From: Corallium rubrum
Lineage: Eukaryota; Cnidaria; Anthozoa; Scleralcyonacea; Coralliidae
Assembly: GCA_964035015.1 (NCBI GenBank)
Contig: OZ036000.1
Span: 4,745,709 to 4,809,708 of the forward strand
Length of the DNA: 64,000 nucleotides
Direction of reading: 5' to 3'
Shown here one piece after another: positions 21,483 through 32,999 of the stretch. How positions within the stretch are numbered: the stretch's first letter is position 1; each line of letters opens with the position of its first letter. The translations under genes and the position numbers were made by a program. Under the pieces are notes generated by a model. It was given only the letters and a program-made list of their open reading frames with translations. It was not told the origin of the DNA and did no database searches.

Positions 21483-21945
21483 CAAAGTCCAGTCCACAGT
21501 CCAGCCCAATTTAAAACCCAGTCCAAAGACCAGTCCAAAGTCTAGTTCAAAGTCCAGTTCAGTTCAGTTCAAAGACCAGTCCAAAGTCCAGTCCAAAGTC
21601 CAGTTCAAAGTCCAGTTCAAAGTCCAGTTCAAAGTCCAGTTCAAAGTCCAGTCCAGTCCAAAGTCCAGTTCAAAGTCCAGTTCAAAGTCCAGTCCAAAGT
21701 CCAGTCGAAAGACCAGTCCAAAGTCCAGTTCAAAGTCCAGTCCAAAGTCCAGTCCAAAGTCCAGTCCAAAGACCAGTCCAAAGTCCATTTCAAAGTCCAT
21801 TTCAAAGTCCAGTTCAGTTCAGTTCAGTTCAGTTCAGTTCAGTTCAGTTCAAAGACCAGTCCAAAGTCCAGTCCAAAGTCCAGTCCAAAGTCCAGTCCAA
21901 AGTCCAGTCCAACGTCTAGTCCAAAGTCCAGCCTTTCCAACAAGC
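21483..21945 (+). repeat. CAGTCCAAAGTC minisatellite adjoining SAXO stop codon
   Basis: An 11-12 bp unit (CAGTCCAAAGTC or CAGTTCAAAGTC), with short CAGTT runs, repeats about 35 times and ends some 15 bp from the SAXO stop codon. It must therefore be in the 3' UTR unless a poly(A) site lies in those few bases. Confidence 0.93.
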
Positions 21946-21959
21946 CACTATTCTTCAGA

Positions 21960-23370
21960 TCACGCTACAGTCACTTCTCTCCGGAGGCTGTCTGCTCCTC
22001 TGGGAGTAACCTCGTAGATCTTGTGACCTTCCTCTGACACGTGATCAAACGAGAACACGCCAAGTTTATCACCGCGCAGTAAGCCCTCCGAGGGGCAATC
22101 GATCCTTTCCCCTCGGAACTGTTCCTTGTACAGCGACGTGTCGCTAAAATGCGATGCTGTCTTGAATAACGAACTTCCTCCTTTACACATCCTCGCCGGC
22201 ACGGCCTGGTGTCTCTTGTACTTATCCAAAAACTCGGTGGTTGCCGTAACGGCTTCGTTCTCGTCCGACTTCGGAAAGATATCGTTTCCTTCCTTTGCGC
22301 TTTGCCTCGGGTTCTCCCGCCTCGGCAGGCTGTTGTACGTCTTAAACTGCAACGAGTAGCTCGTAGTTGGGCTGAAGGGAAACTCTCGTCCTCGTCGAAG
22401 CTTCGTACGAGGACGTGCCGACTTCGCAGGCACGGCGAGCTCTCCGTGATGCGAGTAATCACTCGAGGTTGGTTTACTTTCGATCAGGCCTTCGGGCCTC
22501 TTGTATATCTCCGCCGCCTTCGGTTGCCTTGTTTCGATAGGCCAGGCCTTGAAAGAGTCCCCCTGGGTCGTTTGGCAGTCCATCGAGTCGCTGGTCTTGA
22601 AGAGCAGGCTTGCGGGTTTAAACATATGCGCCGACTTAATAGCCTTGTGATCGACGAAGTCGCTCTTGAAAACAGACGTATTTGTGAACGCGCTCTTCGG
22701 GGGACCACGAGCGTCGGGTGGACGTTCCAGAACTTGCACGGGAACCATCTTTAACGGTTTATGAAAAGTCTGGTTCGTGGTCTGAAAATGAACCGGGTTA
22801 TTACCGAAGTTGAGTTTATCAGGTTGACGCGCGCTCGGATTCGGCGCTTGATTGAATCGTGTGAAGTCTTGTCGATGTATTGAGGTCCCTTGAAAAGGCT
22901 TACTGGGAGGACGATAGGGTTTTTCTCTAGTTACGGCGTCTGGGCGACTGGACGAAGCCCATGCTTTGAAATCATCCTGTTTTGTTGACACATAATCGAT
23001 TCTCGCCGAAGGTTTCCTCATCGTGGTGGTTTTCAGATAGGGTGGCATTCTCGCTGGGACCCCTTTGAGTCGCTTATAATGTTCGTGGTGCTCAGACACC
23101 GTGTCAAATTTGTGGGGATTGGGCACGAACTTTTCCTGTTCCCTTGGTTTGGGTACTTGGACGTCGTGCGATATGTACGAAGTGGCGTTGGTGGTCTCCG
23201 AATTGGTCTCTCCTTCACGTTTGATTTGGTCGCTAGGTCGACGGAACGGTCCCCTTTTCGGTGAGATCTCGTCGAATTTTCCCTTGTACTCTGTGACGTT
23301 GCAGTTGTTGATTTTGCTCTTGTTTATAACTCTGTTTTGTTGGCCCAAAGTGTGAGGACAACGGTGACGG
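21960..23370 (-). CDS. SAXO: SAXO-like stabiliser of axonemal microtubules, last exon (470 codons)
   Basis: SAXO (FAM154) proteins are microtubule inner or associated proteins of axonemes and centrioles that stabilise microtubules through repeated Mn modules. The exon begins after the acceptor CTTTTTGCAG at 23371-23372, completing a split codon, and reads RHRCPHTLGQQNRV at once. That matches the CGRHxCPH start typical of SAXO proteins, whose first few residues normally come from a preceding exon. Repeated modules follow: FKRPxx/FRRP-type elements, KRLKGVPARMPPY and its partner KYKRHQAVPARM, DFKAW, TTSYSLQFKTY and TSDYSHHG. The stop TGA is at 21960-21962. The upstream exon carrying MxxxCxCxxC was not found in the next several kb. 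At about 470 residues it is close to human SAXO1 in length. No internal ATG is needed as a start; a TTG at 23346 is not one. It implies motile cilia or flagella. Confidence 0.88.
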
Positions 23371-24160
23371 CTGCAAAAAGAAAGTAAAGTTTGAAAAATT
23401 GAAAATGCTTATCTATCGTTCCGTGAAAGCTCTATATCGAGACCACCTATAATCTTTCAATGTTGCCGTATAGACGAGTATAGGCAGTTCGTTTGCTGTT
23501 TTTCATTTGGCCAGTGTTTTTCTTCTTTCTTTACAATAATGTTTTCCAGCACTTTTTCCCGTTTTTACTGAACTCAGTACCCCGGTTCGAAAAATGTTGT
23601 ACCCTTGTTAGTCATTTGTAGCACAAATAACCATTTTGTCCCAAAGTACAGACGTTCCGGGCGGGAAATGAAAAAAGTCTGGTCAGAATTAACTAACCGG
23701 AATGGAGTGAAAACTTAACTGCGTAGGAATCATTTACAGTTTGTTAGTTGACTTGTATTTCATAATTGAATCAATGTACAGTTTTAATTTTGAAGTTTGC
23801 GGTGAGGGAGCAGTCCTTATTAATGGTTGATTGAAGATACCGCCAGACTATTTTACTCTTTCTAACCCCAGACCACTAGGAAGAACTGTCAGGAAGCTTG
23901 TAGGCAGTAATGGGTGGACAACAATGCTATCATAGTCAATCGAGATATGGTCTGGAAACTCAACTGAAGTCTTTGGTCTATCTTTTTGTTCGGCTTTATG
24001 CATTTTTGTGCACGATGCACGGTCACTGAACACATTGCATTTTAGTATAATGAACGAATTGTACAATAGCAACGTTTCAGTTCAATCACTTCAGCCGTGC
24101 TATTTAAATATTAATAAACCTAAAACTAGAAGTTACTACCGCAAGTGAAGTAGTATTCGA
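23371..24160. other. SAXO upstream intron or flank; dispersed repeat copy at 23880-24125
   Basis: No exon was recognised. The 23880-24125 part is an imperfect copy of 7140-7390. It ends with ACTAGAAGTTACTACCGCAA, which is also found in the dispersed repeat at 30300 and, inverted, at 13170 and 34420. Confidence 0.5.
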
Positions 24161-24165
24161 ATTTT

Positions 24166-24480
24166 CCCAGTAGCTACTCCATTGACGAGTAAAATCGTCT
24201 GGCGTTAGCCAGAGTAAAATACTAAAGACATCGTTGGGCGATAAAGGGTTAACCAAGATAGTCTATTAACCCTTTATCGCCCAGTAGCCACTCCATTGAC
24301 GAGTAAAATCGTCTGGCGTTAGCCAGAGTAAAATACTAAAGACATCGTTGAGCGATAAAGGGTTAACCGAGATAGTCTATTAACCCTTTATCGCCCAGTA
24401 GCCACTCCATTGACGAGTAAAATCGTCTGGCGTTAGCCAGAGTAAGATACTAAATACATCGTTGGGCGATAAAGGGTTAA
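24166..24480. repeat. 114-bp tandem repeat, three copies
   Basis: Copies begin CCCAGTAGCNACTCCATTGA at 24166, 24280 and 24394 (period 114 bp), nearly identical. Within each, TTAACCCTTTATCGCCCA and TGGGCGATAAAGGGTTAA are complementary, and TCTGGCGTTAGCCAGA is a perfect palindrome. Confidence 0.93.
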
Positions 24481-24499
24481 GCATGTGACAACCTTGTTT

Positions 24500-26210
24500 G
24501 CCGATCGAAACATTGACGTCTGTGGAAGAACATTGTGTAATTGTTAAATCAAATACGTATACATATAAATGTATGATACATGTAGCGCATGGTATACCGG
24601 TATATGTTTTGGTTTGCTGGTGTAATATAACAGACGTTTGGTAGACAGGGAAACATATATTCTGAGTATTTAAACTTGACGAACAGCCGACCAAAACGCT
24701 TGTTTCCATCATAAGTGAGACCACCATGCATATGCATACGGGTTGCCTTAGTAACAGTCGCGACAAAGATACAAAAGCTATATACTATTTAAAGCCGGCT
24801 CGTTTTGATAATATATAGGTTAAAATGAAGTTTATGTTCTATATACACTAGCTCTCCCTTTAGCTTCGCTATACCATATGCCATTTGTGAACTTTAAAAC
24901 TGACATATGTGTGTATGTGTTATATAATATATGTAATGTCCACGTTTGTCAATCATTTTCAACTCAACCCGACCCGACCCGACCGAATTAGTTGCATGCT
25001 ATCATGCATGCATATTCAAGGGTTAATCCTTGATTATAAAGTCTATATTAATATTTCTCCGTTTGAAAATGATCTTAAGTCATCTCGTTAAAGCATTTTT
25101 GTATCAAACTGATCTCCATCCATGGATGTGTTTCGTCTTAGTTTTATTTGACAAACAAGGCTCCCGGTTGGCGAGACAAATGTTTGTGAATTAGGATCAC
25201 CGAAATCCCATAAAGGAACTAACATTTAATGACACATTAACCGAACGTTTCGTCCAAAATCCTTATTACTGACTATATTGTTTTACACTAAACTGTTGAA
25301 ATTCGGTGTGGATTCTTAATGTGAAAATGCCATTATATATATAGTAAGACAAGATGTACAACATCGCAGGAATGATGGCAGCTCGTATTTCAAGCTGGAA
25401 AGAATGAATGCATCCGTAGACTGAATAGCACACGACTTACCCACAAGAACATACTTGACAAATACACTTCTTCATTCTTTCGCACTATAACTACAGTAAC
25501 CTTCCTCTGATGAACGATTTAAACCCACATCGGCTCTCTACAAGAACGCGGCTGTTTACTCGATCAGAAGATCAATGAAAGTATCGCGTTTATCAAGTTA
25601 CTGTAACCATGGGAACAGCTGGAGTTCATTGGCGTTCCGTTTCTAATGGTCTAAGGGGCGATTAGTGAATAATAAAACTCCAGTTTATTAATTATCGATA
25701 TGATCGATTTGGTTATTTATTTTATGTATAATAAACAAAGTTTTTTTCATATGTAAATCACAAACATCTAATAATGGTTATTTGCAAATGACCCAGAAAA
25801 ATATGGTTATTAGACTTTCTCAAAGTCCTTTTCAAACATTTTTGACCTTTCGACATTTTTGACCTTTCGGTTCCTATATAATTTTGCTAAATAATAAAAA
25901 GACACTTGGCGCCCCATATTTTAGAACTCAAACGAGATTATAGTCGCGAAAAATATGCACGGCATTTCGGAGGGAATCGAACCCGTGTATATAGTCATAA
26001 ATTCCATTTCCATTGTCTACGTATATTTTAATACTGAAACTCAACACGAACTACAATATTTGATCCACCGTAAACCTGAGTTCACGCGCTCACATTTTAT
26101 ATACTCTGACGTGATTTTACTCTGCCAAACATCTCGGCAGTTTACCACCGTTTCACTTGCTCTATATAAACCACTGACGTGCATATAACTGAACTGCGGT
26201 TCCACTATAC
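24500..26210. other. Intergenic DNA, no gene recognised
   Basis: AT-rich with short TA runs. At 25955-25990 the minus strand carries GGGTTCGATTCCCTCCGAAATGCCGTG, which looks like the 3' half of a tRNA or SINE B-box region without an A box. No supported CDS. Confidence 0.5.
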
Positions 26211-26243
26211 TTTTGTATTACATGAAGTGTCCCCAATTGAACG

Positions 26244-26360
26244 GCGCCATCTTCATTTTCTCGTTTGCTGATTGGTTAATTTTAGACCTAACAAGATGGC
26301 GTCCTGTCGGTCATTTTTGTGATTGGTCAATTTCGCAGCTAAGACCTAACAAGATGGCGC
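26244..26360. promoter_or_regulatory. Candidate promoter-like cluster: CCAAT boxes and AAGATGGCG (YY1-type) motifs
   Basis: An imperfect duplication (26268-26302 and 26320-26359) repeats TGATTGGT (inverted CCAAT) followed by GACCTAACAAGATGGCG. A third AAGATGGCGC lies inverted at 26244-26253. Paired NF-Y and YY1-like sites are common in animal housekeeping promoters, but no transcript start or coding exon is visible nearby, so function is inference. Confidence 0.3.
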
Positions 26361-26952
26361 CTGATGGTGTGTATTTAATAAACTCGCATTTCGTGTTTTG
26401 TCTGGTGTAAAAAACACAGCAAAAAACGGCCTTTTTGGTTTTACTTTGTCTAACGCCAGACTGTTTTGTTCGCCAAAGGGAGAATCCTCAGACATCCTAG
26501 GCAGCATTGAGTTAAACTGCATGTGTACTTAGAATACCATTTAAGGATAAATTATATATATACCAAAATCGACCATATTAAATGCTTTTCTAGATAAAGG
26601 AGGTCGGTTCTACTCGTCTACCAAATTAGGTTTTTGTTGATACATATGAATATACCTAACCCCAATTATCAATATTATGTTATCGTCGTGGAATGAAGCT
26701 GTCTGTAGTCTGTAGACTAGTTGGTGCTTAGACAATATGTCGATAAACCATTTTTGTCAATGATGTGATATCGTTCTTTCAAAGTTTCTTGGTTTTAATA
26801 GAGGAAAATATACCAGTGGGGTGATGGCTGGTCGGAATTTTCTCAAGTTTACTCAGAAATTATTGGTGGTGTTGATTTTAACAAGATGGCACGGAATGTG
26901 ATCAAGTCCATAGTTGCAGTATACGCCGTCAGGTAAACGTTTAAGTCTTTAA

Positions 26953-27176
26953 AGCCGTAATCAAACGAGAACGCAAGTCATCGCAAGTTGGTAGTCACAA
27001 ATTTCTGTGGCGGTCGTTCGAACACCCAAATTAACAAAATAAAGGTTTCATGAATGTTTTAAACAAGTTTTAACTTTGTCACGGTTCATAATATTTTCGG
27101 GAAATTATTCAGAGAGGCTGGCTGGATAGCGTAACTGCCAACTTGCGATGACTTGCATTCTCGTTTGATTAGGGCT
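26953..27176. mobile_element. 224-bp MITE with TAA target duplication (Harbinger-like)
   Basis: Ends AGCCGTAATCAAACGAGAA and TTCTCGTTTGATTAGGGCT, with inner arms containing GCAAGTCATCGCAAGTTGG, are flanked by TAA at 26950-26952 and 27177-27179. A 3-bp TWA duplication is typical of PIF/Harbinger elements; the superfamily is inferred. Confidence 0.75.
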
Positions 27177-27469
27177 TAAGATAGTAAGTATACATTATTA
27201 ACTCTTTATCTCCCATCGCAATCTTGTTTCTAAGCTAGTCTTCCCACTCGACTTGCTCTCATCCTTGACATTTCTCAACTTTCATATATAGGTTAAAAGC
27301 CCAGGGAGAGGTTTTATTCAACTATCTCAAATCATTAATAATTCACGAGGGAAACACATAGAAAATCAGTACCATGCCGGTGGTTTGGATATCGGAGGAA
27401 GAAATTACAAAAATTAAGCAAACTTTTACCCCGATTTTCTCTTAAAATACTGATTTATTTGAGATGCAA

Positions 27470-27600
27470 AATCATACACTCGGAGGAGTGTTTCATCACT
27501 TCGAAGTTTGTTCAAAAACCTCGGCTTCGTCTCGGTTTTCAACAAACGTCTCAGTGTTTGGATATCCTGATGAAACACTCCTCCTCGTGTATGATATATT
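27470..27600. repeat. Hairpin repeat with GTGTTTCATCA arms
   Basis: CATACACTCGGAGGAGTGTT with TCATCA pairs with TGATGAAACACTCCTCCTCG further right; the inner arms pair GTTTGTTCAAAAACC with TTTTCAACAAACG. Relatives lie at 35335-35445 and 5510-5785 (the shared element is GTGTTTGGA or GTGTTTCATC). Confidence 0.65.
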
Positions 27601-27699
27601 ACGAAAAGACCAAGTGCGACTGAACCTCTCTCGGGGTGTTCTGCCTTCAGTGGCAGGTCTCGTCTCATTAGACTTCACGGTTCAAGGCCCTTCCTTTGA

Positions 27700-28120
27700 A
27701 TTCTGCACATGAGCCATCATTACAGAGTCCAGCATTCCTGTCCGCTTCCTTCCTCTGGGTCCCTTGCCTTCAAATCTTCCTTCCATGACAACTTTGAGTA
27801 AGCTTTCGTGTCTGGTGTTATGTGCGAGCGATCTCTCCTTCCTGATGTTCATCGTTCTCAACAAGCATCTTCTTTCTTCTGCTCTCTGCAAAACATCATC
27901 ATTTTTAACTTTATCTCTCCAACTAGTTTGCTTCTTTCGGCTTTCTTCAATGTCCATGTCTCAAACAATCGTCTTTATACCATTCTTTTCCTCAGATCTA
28001 GTCTCAAACCCCTTGTTAACAACTCGATCTTTCCTTTTATCAAATGCTGCTTTAGCCATTCCTATTCTTTCCTGATCTCAGTTCCACATTTTCCATCTTC
28101 GTTTATCATTCCACTAGGAC
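27700..28120 (-). pseudogene. Non-LTR retrotransposon reverse transcriptase, decayed C-terminal part
   Basis: Minus-strand translation gives NEDGKCGTEIRK, then after a frameshift RIGMAKAAFDKRKD, then after further damage NDDVLQRAEERRCLLRTM, RHESLLKVVMEGRFEGK and GPRGRKRTGMLD. This order (TEIxRRIGxAKxAF, NEEVLxRV, GRRxxGRxRxxWLD) is that of the post-catalytic C-terminal region of LINE-type reverse transcriptases. The catalytic domain is absent, so it is a 5'-truncated dead copy with at least two frameshifts. Clade not determined. Confidence 0.7.
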
Positions 28121-28319
28121 TGAACATGTCAGACTATATTCTTGTTTTTAGTATGTTTTTAAGTTGTACTTGAAATAAATATGGGGAAATAATGTGAGAA
28201 CAATGTCTATTTTCGTAATCGGAAGTCTTTACTCCAGGTATTAATCACTCTAAAAACAAAAAAATATATAGACTGACGAGTTTTTAAAGTGCTTATATCA
28301 CTTGTGGGGTTTTAATGTA

Positions 28320-29348
28320 TTTGAATAGAGCAAAAAAAGTTAGTTAATAAGTTATTTTGCCGTTTTTGATTTAGTTAAATAGTTCCTGATATATTATTGG
28401 CTTCTGAACATGCCAGTTTTCAAAAATTTCCGTCGTTCATTTTAACACCTTGGTGGTCTGGAACTCAGGAACGAGTCAATTCAAAACAACTACGTTTCGG
28501 CTTATTAATTCACAAAAACACATATATTTGACTGAAAAATCGAAATGTCGAGCTCACACCCGTTTTCCAGTACGCACATTGATTCCAACTAAGAAGATGG
28601 TCGTCTTAGGTTCCTGAGTCCCATGCCCCCGTGCTTAAGAATGAACGACGGAAATTTTTGGCGTAAGGCCCAAATTGGCATGTTTAAAGGCTTATATTTC
28701 AGAAACTATTAAAACATAGCTTTGATATGGCAACGTTTTTGATTGGCTGTCGTGTGTGCTCCATTTAACAATTAGACAACGAGTCCGAGTTGTCTATGAG
28801 TGAATAGTCAACGAAGGCGAAGCCTGAGTTGACTATTCGCTCATAGACAACGAGGACGAGTTGTCTAATTGTTTTAGTATACACCCTGTACCTACTCTAA
28901 AAAATACAGTTTTTCTAGTGCAAACTGACGAAAATATTCTGTTATTTAACCACTCGTGAGCGGCAAGTAAAAGCAGATTTATTAATAAAATACGGTTTAA
29001 TTGTATTTCGTTCCTTACCATTAAAAATCTTCATGCCATATTTTGTGGCGTTTTTAGTTTTCCCAGGGATAGAATTTTCTATCAAACTCTCAAAAAATTC
29101 CTCCGAAACGTCTACAAAACGAGAGTTTACTGCCATATTTTTTCAGGTTTGTTTTCATTTTTCTCAAACGTTGTCCATCACGAATAGACAACGGTTGAGT
29201 AGCCAATCAGAATGCAGGATTTGTAATAGACGATGGTTGGGTGTATACAAAACTCGATGGAGCACGCTAAACCATGAGCCATTTCTTAATTAAACTAAAT
29301 CAAAAACGGCAAAATAACGTATTAACTAACTTTTTTTTATCTATTTAA

Positions 29349-29350
<2 letters not shown>
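28320..29350. mobile_element. Composite inverted-repeat element with nested hairpins
   Basis: The outer arm at 28335-28378 (AGTTAGTTAATAAGTTATTT, then GCCGTTTTTGATTTAG) is complementary to 29298-29342. Inside, 28378-28440 pairs with 28628-28712 (AACGACGGAAATTTTTG core). A further hairpin at 28774-28875 pairs ACAATTAGACAACGAG with its complement. No coding capacity. Confidence 0.65.

Positions 29351-29352
<2 letters not shown>

Positions 29353-29426
<74 letters not shown>
29353..29426. repeat. AT dinucleotide repeat
   Basis: About 37 perfect TA units directly right of the composite inverted repeat. Confidence 0.98.
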
Positions 29427-29427
<1 letters not shown>

Positions 29428-29704
29428 CCCTTGCCTTGTATATATATACTTCGCTGCGCTTTTGTGTGATGGTCACCGGTTTCTGTGAGGTTGTATATCG
29501 ATTTGTGTTATCGAATGTCGTCTGGAATAATCAAACATTTTGCTCATTCGCTCGCTTCAGGCTTGCTCGCTGCGGCAGCAATGATAATCATAATGAAACA
29601 ATGATAATGTTGATGATGGTGATAGTGAGAATGAATATTAATATTAAATGATAATGCTAATGCTGGTAATGATATAATAATGAAAATGATAATTAGATGA
29701 TTAT

Positions 29705-29960
29705 GTACTGTTTAATAAACGAGCAGGAGCGTTTTATCAGATATAAAGACACAAGGCGAAGCCAAGTGTTTTTACATCTGATAAAACACAAACTGCGAGT
29801 TTATTGAATAGCTTCAAAAACGAACCACTTGGTAAGTTCATTGGCGTAGTAAGTTTGAAAAATAACGTTGTCTAAGCCGAGATAATCAAAGTTAAAGTTT
29901 ATGTAAATCAGGAGGTTTCTTTATCAGATATAAAACCACGGACATGGTACTGATTTCCTT
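29705..29960. repeat. Dispersed repeat, copy 1 (pair at 51530-51790)
   Basis: TACTGTTTAATAAACGAGCA, the internal hairpin TTTATCAGATATAAAGACAC, and AACGAACCACTTGGTAAGTT occur here and at 51530-51790 in the same order and orientation with scattered differences. Confidence 0.8.
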
Positions 29961-30299
29961 TGTATTTTCCTCATGAATTATTAACGATTTTTTGAAGAGT
30001 GTAATGATACGGTAGTAATAGTTGCTGTGTATTCATAATAATAACAGTTCTAATTATTTTATAATAGTAGTAATAATTAAAGAAGGCCAATAAGAGAAGA
30101 TAATGAGTAATCATCGACTCGTATTAAACCATTGTCACTTCAACTTAATTGATGCAGTCGATGGCTACATTACTGCATGTTTGTAGCGGAAATATTCAAT
30201 GACTCGTGCATATAATGTTAATAAATATCTCTTGTATGTAGTATATTGGCTTTCTATGTCAACTCGTATATTCAACATTTAAAGAAACAATCCCATATT

Positions 30300-30475
30300 A
30301 ACTAGAAGTTACTGTCGCAAGTGAAGTGCTGCCTCAATTGCGCCGAAAACTTTAGCATATAGTCTGCAGGCAACTTTTTTGCAGTTTGTGGCCAACGTAA
30401 CATCCCCCCCCCCCCCCCAATTGCCCACTACATCTGAGTTTGCCCACTCCACCCAAGTTTGCCCACACCAACTTT
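30300..30475 (-). repeat. Dispersed repeat related to 12885-13190
   Basis: ACTAGAAGTTACTGTCGCAA followed by GTGAAGTGCTGCC is the reverse complement of the tail at 13150-13175. A 15-bp C tract (30404-30418) and degenerate GCCCACTCCACCCAAGTTT units follow, corresponding to the 19-bp minisatellite of that element. Confidence 0.65.
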
Positions 30476-30479
30476 AATA

Positions 30480-32180
30480 ATGATGATAATAGTAATACTA
30501 ATAAAACAACAGAACGACGTTCTACACTAAAACGGCAGTGTTCGGCAATCAGTTCAGTTTTCTCCCGTTTTCAGCTTAGATTGTCAATATCTGTCAAAAA
30601 TCAAACATATTGTTATAAAATTAATTGCAGACTCAAATTCTTTTTAGCCAAAGTTTCTGGCGGCTCAGTTTTACAACATGGATTATATTTCATCCTGTGG
30701 TCACCAATATATATAAACATTTCTGTCGGCAGCTATCAAACGGGCCCGCTTTACAAAGCCCGGATCGCAAACTAAACCCCAAACGGAAATCGAGTTTGTG
30801 TTTAGCAAAGGTTGCCATCGCTTGTTCCATAATTAGCGGACCACTGTGTCGCCATTTTTTGTCGATTTTCATTTGGAAACAAGAAAGATGGATTATGGAA
30901 TCTTAGAAGAGAAAAGCATTAGGTGAAGAGCCACGCCTTTTATATTTCATCGGATCAAGGGATTAATTTCGTTTGGCGCCATTCGCTCGGGACTCGCTGT
31001 CGTAGTAACGGCTTAACACGCATGTGTGATGTTCAACTGTTTGCTAAAGCAAAGAGAAAATGAATTGCCTACACGTTTAGCGGTTTAGAGCAGCGGTGCG
31101 AGCAGAGAAGGGAACGTTGAAGCTAATTGTTGGCTTTGTCCCAGGTCAAGAGATTAATTTGATAATTGCGTTCTTGCCTTGTACAACTAGTCGCACCGTC
31201 TAGACTTTATTCCTTGTTTTCGTTTACGTTCAGTGTTTTGTTTTGCCAAGGGTAGCACCTGAATTGAGGATCAGCAAAGAGGATTAGCCATCACCAGGTT
31301 ATGCAGTACCGACGGACTTTTAGTGGGCTTTGAAGTTGAAACGGATTGATTTCTCGCGCGGTGCATATAATTCAAGGCTCAAGCAGTCAAGCGCCATCCA
31401 TTCCAAGATTGACAAACGGGTAAGTAATAACCATCTAAAATTTCATAATCCGTGCACAACTCTCCAGAAGACAAGCCTTGGTCTTCCGTAACATGTCATA
31501 ACTTGAAAAGGTATCAGCGATTTTTTCGAAATTAACCGATAATGAGCAACCAGTCGATAAGTGTTTGGTTTAGGGACAAGTACTATAGAATGAAAAACGC
31601 ACAAATTGTACACTTAATTGTAATCTGACGTGTTCTTATCTCAGTGCTTTAATGAGATCAAGTGTTTTTTCAAATATTTGAAGTAAAGGCAAATTGTCAA
31701 CAGATTATGAGTATCTGTTGACAACTTAGCGTATAAGAACAACTGATAAAACGCCCATAAAGTATTGCTCGCGTGTGTTCGACACAAATTGACAAGTTTT
31801 TCCCTTCACAAGGCCCTTGTTAGCACACGCAGGCGCGCGGCTCGCGTTACAAGCCTTCAAGCATGGATCTTGGAGACAAAATCTTGAACACAACCGTGTG
31901 CACAGCAAACGAGGCGCCTAATCATATTATGTTTGTTTCATAAGAAGACATTGAGAACAACTGAATATTAAACGTAGATTTATTACAGCTAATGCTTCAG
32001 ATTTGCCTTCGAGGGATGGACTGGTATATAGGACAACTCCGGTAGCGTTGTAGCCTGCGAGCCAGCTCATTATTTGAGGAGCATTGGGTCGGTTGAGAAG
32101 GCGGGACGCGAGAGAATGGGCGCGGGGAAAGGGGCTGCGAAGAGTAAAAGAGGCTTAGACTTCATTTCGACTTAGACTGC
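30480..32180. other. Intergenic DNA, no gene recognised
   Basis: No ORF with family resemblance. A good donor-like ACGG/GTAAGT at about 31420 after GC-richer sequence could mark a non-coding first exon on the plus strand, but nothing downstream supports it. Confidence 0.4.
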
Positions 32181-32189
32181 ACTTGGATC

Positions 32190-32960
32190 AGTTCAGGAGT
32201 GGACTGGTATAGGACTTACTGGTTGCGTTCACATTAGAGGACTCAGACTGGATTTGGACTGAGGCTGGACCGGTATATGACTTACTGATTGCATTCACAC
32301 TAGAGGAGTCTGACTGGATTTCGACTGAGACTGGACTGGTATATTGGACTTACTGGTTGTGTTCACACTAGAGGACTCTGACTGGATTTAGACTGAGGCT
32401 GGATTGGTATAGGACTTACTGGTTGCATTCACACTAGAGGACTCAGACTGGATTTAGACAGAGGCTGGACTGGTAATAGGACTTACTGGTTGCATTCACA
32501 CTAGAGGACTCGGACTGGATTTGGACTGAGGCTGGATTGGTATAGGACTTACTGGTTGCATTCACACTAGAGGACTCGGACTGGATTTGGACTGAGGCTG
32601 GATTGGTATAGGACTTACTGGTTGCATTCACACTAGAGGACTCGGACTGGATTTGGACTGAGGCTGGACTGGTATAGGACTTACTGGTTGTGTTCACACT
32701 AGAGGACTCAGATTAGATTTAGACTGAGGCGAGGCTGGACTGGTATAGGACTTACTGGTTGTGTTCACACTAGAGGACTCAGACTGGATTTAGACTGAGG
32801 CTGGACTGGTATAGGACCTACTGGTTGTGTTCACACCAGAGGACTCTGACTGGATTTTGGACTGAGGCTGGACTGGTATAGGACCTACCGGTTGTGTTCA
32901 CACTAGAGGACTCAGATTCCATTTCGACTGAAGTTGGACTGCTATAGGACGCAGGCTTGG
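32190..32960 (+). repeat. 66-bp minisatellite, about 11 copies
   Basis: The unit begins GGACTGGTATAGGACTTACT, continues GGTTGCATTCACACTAGAGG and ends GACTGGATTTGGACTGAGGCT. The period is about 66 bp and therefore divisible by three. The minus strand stays open through the middle four copies (32443-32697), giving a Ser/Thr-rich 22-residue repeat; no splice or start context supports translation. Confidence 0.92.
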
Positions 32961-32999
32961 TTGCGTTCACACTAGACTGGCTTTGGCTCTGGACTAATT

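Noticed and set aside
22126-22754. Plus-strand frames of 77 and 181 codons opposite SAXO
   Set aside because: Antisense shadows of the GC-richer SAXO coding exon.
25955-25995. tRNA gene on the minus strand (perfect GGTTCGATTCC B box)
   Set aside because: No A box, anticodon arm or 5' acceptor strand at the required distance.
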